Assembly (NCBI GenBank): GCA_001599615.1
Contig: BCHJ01000002.1
Location: forward strand, 2,982,724-3,046,723
Reading direction: 5' to 3'
DNA length: 64,000 nucleotides
Source: Thielaviopsis euricoi
Taxonomy: Eukaryota; Ascomycota; Sordariomycetes; Microascales; Ceratocystidaceae
Made by a program: the position numbers and the translations under genes. How positions within the stretch are numbered: position 1 is the first letter of the stretch; each line of letters begins with the position of its first letter. The notes beneath the pieces are model-generated. The model saw nothing but the letters and a program-made list of their open reading frames with translations, was not told the DNA's origin and did no database searches. Positions 55,814-64,000 of the stretch are shown in pieces.

Positions 55814-56970
55814 TTAATCATGTCTCAGCGTCTCGGCAGCAGCGTCCATCTGACGGGCGCGCAAAGCATCGTGGCTGGCTTCGGCGAGAATAGTCTTGTC
55901 GGATTTCTTTTTCTGGGCGTCCATCTGCGCGCCGAGTTTGCCCTTGAACTTGGGTGTGCTTGCGCGGCGCTGTGCGGAGTCGGTTAGCCTTTTTTTTTTT
56001 TTTTTTTTCTTATCTACTGAATATGATCTCTCTATTTCTCAGACAGCGGAATAAAGGGAAAGGAAAGGAAAGGGGGTATGGGTGGTTGGCTTACCTTGGC
56101 AGCTTCAGCAGCTCGCTGACGCGCCTCGCTGACTTCAGGTACCGCAGCCGCTCTGGCAGGCGTCGAGGGCGCAGCAGCGGCAGCGGCAGGAAGAGAAGAC
56201 GACGAAGATGAGCCGAGAGCCTGGGCGCCGCTGATGCTAGCAGCGCCCGGGCGGTGGCCGCCGGCAAAGTTCTTAGGCACACAAGAGGTGCGCGGGCCCT
56301 GTGGCGGCGCCGTTCCGAGCACACGGCCCGGCGACGAGAAGCCGTCGGGGTCGGGTTTGCCGCCGCATAGGCAGCCCATCATGTGGATCTGGGCAAGAGT
56401 AAGCGAGGGGGCGTAGAGCGAGGGCGGGCGCGTAGTCGTAGTCGTAGCGGCGGCGGGCGTGGTTGTTGCGGCAGTGGCAGAGGCTGAGACGCGGGTGGTT
56501 GTCACTGCGCCGCTGGTGGTCGTCGGGCGAGTGGCGGCAACGGGCGCGGGTCGGGGCGCGGGAAGCGAGGTCTGCGGCCGGCGAGCAAGGGCTTGCGGGT
56601 GCGCGGCTTTCGATATTACGGGCGGTAGAAGCGTGGGTGGAGAGCTCTGGAGCGGCTGCGGGTGTGGCGAAATGGGCCGATCCTGTTTGTGTTTCTGATG
56701 TCGTTGTTTTTGTTGTTTTTGGTGTGGTTTTGGTTGTGGTTGCGGTTGCGGTTGTAATTGTTGTTGTTGTTGTTGTTTTTTGCGTTCCTGCTTCAGGCCG
56801 TCATCCTCCGCCTCTGTGTCTTGCTTGTGCGTCGTTTGCGCTTTTTCTTGGTTTTGCGTGTGAGTTTGCTCCTGCGGGTTGTCTTGTGCTTTTGTTTCTG
56901 GAGCAGTTGCAATAGCAGTGGCGGTGGTGGTGGTGGTAGTAGAAGCGGAAGGTTCTACGCGCGACGGCAT
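55814..56970 (-). CDS. Fungal protein with internal Met-Gly-Cys-x-Cys acylation motif
   Basis: Two exons in coding order, 56970-56095 and 55969-55814; the 125-base intron has a GTAAGC donor and CTAAC branch. From the first ATG it encodes 343 aa. Residues 1-196 are low-complexity: Thr/Ala runs, Gln/Pro/Lys repeats, Pro/Ser. At residue 198 comes 'MGCLCGGKPDPDGFSSPGRV', which looks like the true N-terminus of a small conserved fungal protein family, with Gly for myristoylation and Cys for palmitoylation. The end is a charged helical segment ('ARQRAAEAAK', 'KGKLGAQMDAQKKKSDKT'). Starting at 56379 would give 146 aa. I give the longer model because no splice donor was seen that would remove the upstream part, and because the first ATG is in frame. 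Function unknown; membrane attachment is likely for the short form. Confidence 0.6.
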
Positions 56971-59900
56971 TTATGCGTTTTTGTCCTTTTTAAAGAGAAA
57001 AAAAATTGGAGAATAATGCGGTTTTTTGTCGTAGAGGGCTGTAATTGCGCTCAGATAACCCGAGGAAGCGCAAAGCTGGTTGGAAGATAAAGTAGCAGTT
57101 GATTGAGGAAATAGTACAAATAAAAACGAAGAAAAGAAAGAAATCGCGGGGAACAAAAGTGGCTGGGCCGGCTTGGCTGCGTCTTGGCCTTTGACTTTGG
57201 GGAGTGAATTTGACTGCTGCTGTAGTTTAGCTTGAGCGTTTTTGCTTCTGTATTTGCGTAAAGAGTCAAATATGGGATTTAGCGTTTCCTTTACTGTCAA
57301 AAGCTTAAAAAAAAAACGAAAAGAGCGAATACAAAATGAAAAAAGGGTGTTTTCTTGGTTCAAGAGCGACGAACAAAAAGTTGGATGGTGATAAAACTTG
57401 GACAAAGACTGGAAATTGACGGAACTCGATTTTTAAATAAGAAAGAAAAAAAAACGAAAACCAAGAAACCTCAGCACGCAATAGGAGAAGTCTGGCCTGA
57501 GCAGCCGGAGCCTTTTTATTGTTCGTCCTGCCCTGGTTTTCGACGTGGTTTTTCTGATACCAAGTAACGAGGGTCGGGTTTACTTTGTACAGAGTTCAGG
57601 TTTAAGTTATTGGGTAGGTAGGGTGGACGTTATATCCCCCCAAGCCGAACTTCGAGCGATAGGGCGAATACATACATACAATAAAGACAAGGCATCTATC
57701 TAGTGGCGTCTAGGTCTGGTTCATGCGTTCAAATAAAAACAGACGCGAGAACATTACAATATATAAATATCCCGACTAAATGGCATCCGCTCCGCCATCC
57801 CCAATCTCGGGACTTAAACAAGTGATACACAAAATATGAACTAAGCAGCAAGCCAATCCGACCAGTTGCGCACACATATTCCAGCTGTCAATATAAACGG
57901 AGCATTTAAGGCGTGTGTGAGTAATTAGTGGGTTGTATGTATGTATGTATGCACTCAATAATTGAGCCACGGCAGAGCTGCAGCGAGATGATGCACAACT
58001 GGGGCTTTGGTTTCTCCTTGACGCCCGCCAGACCTGGCCTGCCCGTCTCGTTCTGAACCGACTGCATCAAGGGGCAGCAATCCAGAACAGAATGGCCAGG
58101 TACAAATCAGTTGCTGGGGGAAGAGGATTGGCAAAGATAGAAATAAAGAAAGCAAGAAACACGCGTCGCGCCAGTTCATAGGATGTTAGTTCAAAACCTG
58201 TGACTGTGACGTATGTGTATAAAAAACGACAAAGAAGTAAAAAGACCGGATGAAGTAAGAAACGGAGACATTTCAAGGACCAAATAGGAGGCCGTATTTG
58301 TGGTCACCAGGCACCGTTACAAGGGTTAGGCGGTGACTAGGGTTGGTGTTCATATTGATGTTGATGTTTATGGTGTTTGTGTTGTTGCGTTTTTGACTCG
58401 ACTCAGCGATGAAGAAAAAGCTACTTCTTTCCACACGAGGCACTTACTTGTCTTGCTTAACTTATATTAATTACGCATATTGTAAACGCAAGTCTTGACC
58501 GGTAGTTCATTTGACAGCTGCGCATTTGTTTGTAGACAGCGGGAGATGGAAACAAGCAGGGGAGAGAGAGAAAAGGCCAAATTTTGCATCAGTTTTTTTT
58601 TCTTCATTTATTATGTACCCAGGAAAGTCGCTCGTTTGATTCGAGAGAGACAGCCACAGCAAGGCTGACTTTTACGTACACAGTAACGTAACGGAAGTAT
58701 CGTAGCAGTCAAAGAAAAGGGACCAAAGGCCGAGGTGAAAAGGAAGTTGACGAAGAAGTTGACGCAAGGCGGAGACGGGAGATCGGGAAAACGGCAGTAG
58801 CTGTGGTGTTGGTACTAATGGGCTAAAAGTATGGAGACATGAGAACCCTGAGAGACAGACAGGGAAGAGTAAAGCAACGTTGGGTTGGAAGCGGTAAAGA
58901 AGCAGAATACAGGAAGAAAGGAAAACGTGCACCAGAAAGGAATGCATGAGATGGAAATAAATGAACGAGAGTGTGAGTGTCAAAGAAGAAAGCAAACAAT
59001 AATAAAAAGAAACAGAATAACATAAACCGCTGCTTGTGGTTTTACATCGACCTTGAGATGAAGTGTCTGCGTGTAGCTGACAGCAAACGTTTGATGTCTT
59101 ATTTTCCATTCTTTTTTTTTTCTTCAGCCTTAGCTTCTGCCCATTAAACTAAGTTTATTCCTAAAACTAAAAAAAAAAAAAAAAAAATTCCCACATGCAT
59201 CATTAAATGTAGTCCTTTGGCCATCAAGGTTCTCGCGCCACTGCACATGTACCGCCGAATACAGCGCAAATGAGAACAAAAAGAAAAAGGCGAAGTAATA
59301 GTTCTTTCGTACCCCCAGAGAACTTGTACGAGAGCTGAAAATGTAATAAAAAAAGGTTACTGCTGCTGCTGCTCCGTCTGACAAAAACATGCACGAGAAA
59401 GACAGAGTGAAAGGAAAAGAAAAGTGACCAAAAAGAAAAGCTAGATATCACGCAATACCAATGATAGCCCGTCTTTCTCGATGTCTCCTCTCTTTAAAAA
59501 AGCAGAATAAATAAAAACTCAAATCAACCAGTAAATAGATCCACAACTCAACTCAACTCAACTTGAACTCATAATCTCGGCGTTGAAGCCCGACCTATGT
59601 TATGTTGCAGGCGTTCTCACACTTGGAATCATCAGATCGAACGAAACCCATCCTGTTGTTCACTTGCTTTTTTCTTTTCTTTCCCATTCCTCTTCCTCTC
59701 TTCCTTTCTCTTTTATTTTTTTCTTCTCCTCATCTTTCTCGCCTCTTCGCCAGTTTCGCTTCTACTCTTCCTGTTTAGCTCTGTTTTTGATCTTCGTTTC
59801 TGCAACCCAGACGTTCTCTATTCCTTTTCCTTTGCTATCTCTTTTTTCTTCTTCACCCCCGCGTGTGTGATTGTCTATCTGTCTCTCTTTTCTTCTTGGT

Positions 59901-60784
59901 TGATTGGCTTCACACACCCCGCATTTCATACTTACAGACCGACCTTGGCTATTGCTTCTGCTTCTGCTTCTGCCGCTTCTTCTACCAACTGTTTCGTTCT
60001 GTACACCCCTCCTTGTGCTTCGCCATCTGGCCTCGTGCTTTGTGCTCTGCTCTGCTGCCCGTGCTCCTCTTGGTGCCCATTGCTCCCGATATTGCTCATC
60101 ATCGTTCTGGCCTGCCGCTCCTCTCCACAGTTCCCTTCTGCGACAGCTTGTCGTTCCCACTGGCCCCTTTCTTTTCCCACATTGGTCTTCTGCCTTGTGT
60201 TTTCATTGACATTAGTCTGTGGTCATTTGACGGAAATCTTGTCTTCCTCTAGACAAACGGTCTGATAGAGAAGCCTTGTCGTCCAGACAAAGATTCATTC
60301 TTGGTAGCAGCCTCTCGCTCCATTTAGCATCCGTCCCTCCGTCCCGTCTCGTTTGTATGCTAAAGCTGTTGTGTGCTGCGTTTAAGCTTGACCCCAAATA
60401 CAGAATTGTCTCTCTCCGCCTTCTACATCGACGCCCTGTCATCGGAATTAGAAACATTGTACTTGCACACACTATTCAACTTCTCCAGTAAATATTGTCT
60501 CTTTACGTCATTTCTTTTGGGCGCAAGGCTGAAACTGGCACCTTCCGCTTTTTTTCGGTGTGGTTGAACTCTTGTTTTCTCATCCAGCTGTTCTTTCCGT
60601 TTTTGGCTGTATCCAGCCATTGTATTGAGTGCAAAAACTCTAGCTTAACCTTCACCACCTTTTGTTTACATCTGCTGCTTTCTATTTTAAAAAAAATCTT
60701 TTCTTTTTCTTTCTTCCTCTTTTCTTTTCTTTTTTTTTCTTCTCTTCAAGGTGCCCGTGATATAATCATCGCGGGTCGATTTCT
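56971..60784. other. Long intergenic region upstream of the zinc regulator
   Basis: About 3.8 kb between divergent genes. A GTAT repeat lies near 57936-57952 and an A run near 59169-59187. From about 59640 to 60780 the plus strand is strongly pyrimidine-rich and probably a long transcript leader containing many short upstream open frames. The sequence TCTTCAAG just before 60751 could be a 5' untranslated intron acceptor. No protein gene recognised. Confidence 0.45.
59050..60752. promoter_or_regulatory. CAAGGT motifs upstream of Zap1/ZafA-like gene
   Basis: CAAGGT, the core reported for zinc-responsive elements of Aspergillus ZafA, occurs at 59225-59230 and 60747-60752, with its reverse complement at 59050-59055 and 59942-59947. 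About one match would be expected by chance in this length. Zap1 activates its own gene in yeast, so autoregulation is plausible but not shown. Confidence 0.3.
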
Positions 60785-63584
60785 ATGGGGTTTTCTTCCA
60801 CTGGCAGTCACACCGACCCGGTACCGCCACTTTCGCTATCGCTGCCTTTTTGCTCCACTGTCGATGGTGATGGTTTCTCTTCTACACCTTTGGTGCTAGA
60901 ATTTCCTTCGACTTTTGATACTGCCTTTGGAGATGATGGTATTCTCTATGGTAACTCTTTATCGGGATCTTCGTCGTTGGTAGCTTCATCTCTTCCGCTG
61001 CACCAGAACCATAGCCACCTCCAGAATTCTAGCGCTGCGGCAGTCGTCTCTGCAGGAGAAAAAAACAACCACCCTGCCGCTTCGTTTGACGTCAGCAGCA
61101 CCTACATTACCACGGCCAATTCTCACGCTAATTCACCTAGAAACGCTGCCAGAATAGGCTTTGGGGCCGCTGACGCCAACACCAGCGCCAGCACCAGCAC
61201 CAGCACCAGCGCCCACGCTCGCGCCCACGCCCGCGCCCACGCCAATAACGCCACCAAACCGAACCAGGCTCAATCTCAAAATTCTGCCTCTGCCGCCTTT
61301 ACTGCCTCTTGTCACGCCGCAATTGCACTCGCTTCCACAAACTCCACCAACACGGCCGTGCGGTCATGCTCCGTATTGTCGCCGGCGACTGCAAATTTTC
61401 TGGCCCACAACAATCTACCGCTCAACTTGCCTACTAGAATTAAGGACCGACCAAGCAGGAGTATTGCCGGCGGCCCTGGTACTGGTACTGGCACTGGCAC
61501 TGGCATCGGCCCAAGTAGCAGTAGTAGTACTGCTAGTACCACTGCTTCTAGTAGTAGTACTACTACCATGGGCAGCCCCTGCATTCCCGCCGCGCATATG
61601 ACCAACATCTTCGATTCCTACATGGCCGCCTCTACTTCCAGCATTCAAAATCACCAAGAATCTGCAGCTTTCATGGCCCTTGAGGGCTTTCCCACCATGA
61701 ATTCGCAGTCATCGTTTGGCGGCTGTGCCGACGCTGAAGACGACTCTTGCTCCATTGCTTGCACCTCCAATTGCAACGACTGTCCGGCTACGTGCCAGGA
61801 CCCCGACTGCGATATAATATCCGAGGTCTGCACTAATGCAAACTGCACCGATGCCGTTAGTTGCACAATTGAGTGCGACGATATTTGCGAGGTTACCTGC
61901 TCAGATCTGGGCTGCCAAGTAAACGACGTTGCCAGTGCTGCCCAGGCGTTGACCTCGTTTGGCGAACAAAGAGGCTTGCAGATTTCGCAAGATGAACATC
62001 AGCAGCAGCAACAACAGCAGCAGCAGCATCGCACTGCCTGGCCAGACTTTTCGCAGCAACTTACCGACCGCATCGACCCTGGTCATGGCCATTCTCAAAT
62101 CATGACCATGAATGACAATGATCACTTAATTCACGACCATGGTATATTTCAGGAGCTGTACTCCGACTTGCTGAATTTCCACGACGATAGTCAGCCCTCG
62201 GACCAGCATATGCGCCCGTGTATCGCGGACAACGCCAACCTTTGGCCTGGAACCTGTCACTTGCCTCGCCAGGAGCTGTCAGGTCTGGACATCTTATTTC
62301 ATGAACATGAGCAGCAGTACAACATGATGCCCGTCCAGGAATGTGGCATCACTCTGACGAACGCTGCTCAGGCTCATTCTCATTTGCGGTCGGTCCACAA
62401 CATGTCAACAAAGGAGATAGAAAACTCTTTGCTGGCACAGTTCCCGTGCTCCTTCGGCATGAATTCTTTATTTGGCATGGATACAATGGGCGCGACGTGG
62501 AATCATGCACACCAGCACCCCCATTCTCGGTCTCTTATGCCGGCTTCTGAGCAGAAGTTTTCTGTATCTAAAGAGCTGCCGGGTGTTCCCTCGTCGAGTC
62601 TGGCTACGCCGCCTTCCACGTCGGAACCGCATACCCCGAACCCAAACGCCGGGACAGAATCGCCAGACATTGATGATGCGACAATGACCAGCAGCGCCGA
62701 TTCGAGTCATGTGTGCAAGTGGGAAGATAATGGCCCTGCCTGCAACATGGCCTTTGACTCGGAAGAAGCACTCAACAGCCACCTGCTCATGGCGCATGCC
62801 AAGTCATGCGTTCGCACAGGCAATGAGTTTGTATGCTGCTGGAAGTCGTGCCAGCGGCGAGCGGAAAACAAAGGATTTGGTCAGCGGAGCAAGCTGGAGC
62901 GGCACTTGCAAACACACTCTGGGTGTAAGTACATGCATCTACTTTAGTCTTATTGCTTTTCCTGCTCTTGTTTTCTGGTTTTATCGGAATAACTCTAGCA
63001 GTCGGCATAACCATTAAACGCGACGATCAGATGGCTAACAAACTTTGACAGACAAACCCTATCAGTGCTCTACGTGCAAAGAATATTTTTCGGCCAAGCA
63101 AGCCCTTGAGCAACACATTCGCACGCACACAAACGACCGGCCGTTTCCCTGCCGCTACACCGGCTGCGATAAGCGCTTCAAACAGCAGAGCTCGCTCACT
63201 ATGCACGAGCGAATTCACACTGGCGAGAAGCCGCTAGCGTGTCCCTTCCCCGGTTGCAACATGCGCTTCAACGAGTCGTCCAACCTAGCCAAGCACCGCC
63301 GCACACACAACCTGACGGGCATACATATATGCTCGGAATGCGGCCGCGACTTTCACCGGCTTGACCAGCTGCGTCGTCATGCCGAGCGCGTGCATGCAGG
63401 AAGTGGCGTGGGCTTGGCGGCGGCGGCGTTGGGCAAGACGGCGGCTTGTCGCGTGGGAAAGGCGTCGGTGTCCAGCTCGGCATCGGCATTGGTGACGGGC
63501 CGCGCTGGGTCAGTCGCGTCCATGGATGTTGGGATCAAGACGGAGGAGGGTGCGGCAGTGGCGGCGGCTATAAGCTCAGCGTAG
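60785..63584 (+). CDS. zafA: Zinc-responsive transcription activator Zap1/ZafA
   Basis: Two exons, 60785-62924 and 63052-63584, giving 890 aa; the 127-base intron has a GTAAGT donor and CTAAC branch. It activates zinc-uptake genes when zinc is scarce. A Cys-rich block at about 314-378 (many C-x2-4-C pairs: 'CNDCPATCQDPDC', 'CTIECDDICEVTC') resembles the zinc-sensing region of this family. The C-terminus holds a pair of atypical C2H2 fingers (from Cys644 to His711; yeast Zap1 uses such a pair to sense zinc). Four regular C2H2 fingers follow from Cys719 with TGEKP-type linkers ('HTNDRPF', 'HTGEKPL'), for DNA binding. The rest is Ser/Thr/Ala/His-rich, with a Gln tract near 62001-62027. The intron separates the sensing pair from the DNA-binding fingers. 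Orthology is judged from architecture. Confidence 0.88.
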
Positions 63585-64000
63585 CACGTGCCTTTGTAAG
63601 CCTGTACGCTTCTCCAGCCCTCTTGATCGTCCTGTATTCTTTTCTTTTTTCCCTTGTTTCTTTCCAGAGCGTTCTTTTTTGTTTTCTTTTTTGTATCACG
63701 TATATCCCAATGTCTTTGAGCTCTTTCCCCTTCGTTTTGTGTTCTGGCGTTCTTTTTTTCTGATTTTGATTTGTTTTTGTGTGTGTTTTCTTTTTCTGAT
63801 TTGAGTTTTGTTTTTCCTCTTCTCTTATTTTGCTTTTATTTTTCTTATTTTTTGATACCAGTTATTTAGGAGCGCAATTCCATTCCCTGTGTTTTTCTTT
63901 TTTCCTTTTGCTTTTTGTCTTCGTATAGGGAGAGAGGGTTGTTCAAAAAATTTACTTTACGTACGGTTACCGGCGTATAAGCCGGCCGGTATGATATGGA
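63585..64000. other. 3' flank of the zinc regulator gene
   Basis: T-rich sequence after the stop codon, probably a 3' untranslated region. The window ends in GC-rich, partly palindromic sequence (GCCGGCCGG near 63981-63989). No gene seen. Confidence 0.5.

Noticed and set aside
59597..60265. Plus-strand frame of about 220 codons upstream of the zinc regulator
   Set aside because: Its Ser/Phe/Leu/Cys-rich composition reflects the pyrimidine-rich leader; no domain or splice signals support it.
1..64000. CRISPR arrays, prokaryotic operons or phage genes
   Set aside because: No regularly spaced repeats were seen, and the spliced genes with fungal families show this is eukaryotic DNA.

Overview
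The window looks like nuclear DNA of a filamentous ascomycete (Pezizomycotina). Introns are mostly 50-130 bases with GTRNGT-type donors and a CTAAC or CTGAC branch site 10-20 bases before the acceptor. Gene families are fungal (PF08728 Crt10-like, DUF3405, SWIM, Zap1/ZafA, a Zn2Cys6-type regulator), intergenic regions are long and rich in pyrimidine tracts, and one tRNA gene carries an intron. I cannot fix the class or genus from sequence alone.

Layout. 0.4-1.8 kb (-): a small heat shock protein with a long Gly/Pro/His-rich N-terminus. 5.2-9.3 kb (+): a WW-domain and poly-Gln protein with a PhoD-like phosphatase domain. 9.8-12.9 kb (+): a Crt10-like WD-repeat protein. 16.8-18.7 kb (+): an ammonium transporter of the Mep1/3 kind, convergent with an AT-hook protein (19.0-21.5 kb, -). 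21.7-23.8 kb (-): a membrane-anchored histidine acid phosphatase. 24.4-25.7 kb (-): a TauD-like dioxygenase. 25.7-31.3 kb: a gene-poor AT-rich stretch with possible gene remnants. 31.3-34.4 kb (-): a Zn2Cys6-like transcription factor in seven inferred exons. 36.5 kb (-): an intron-containing tRNA-Thr(TGT). 40.5-42.3 kb (+): a kinase-like protein, convergent with a SWIM zinc-finger protein (42.5-44.1 kb, -). 47.0-49.5 kb (+): a DUF3405 membrane protein, convergent with Emp24/p24-beta (49.9-50.7 kb, -). 53.5-54.5 kb (+): ARF1, convergent with a protein carrying an internal Met-Gly-Cys-x-Cys acylation motif (55.8-57.0 kb, -). 60.8-63.6 kb (+): the zinc-responsive activator Zap1/ZafA.

The genes do not form an obvious operon-like cluster or a biosynthetic gene cluster. 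Several concern nutrient acquisition and signalling (ammonium uptake, phosphate release, zinc sensing), and ARF1 and Emp24, 2.8 kb apart, both act in ER-Golgi trafficking, but this may be coincidence. I found no convincing new multi-gene system. The most unusual items are protein architectures (His/Gly-rich Hsp20, WW-polyQ-PhoD fusion, kinase-like protein with altered HRD and DFG motifs), a palindrome-rich 444-base intron in the transcription factor gene, and possible decayed genes around it. All exon borders are inferred by eye from splice signals and reading-frame continuity.
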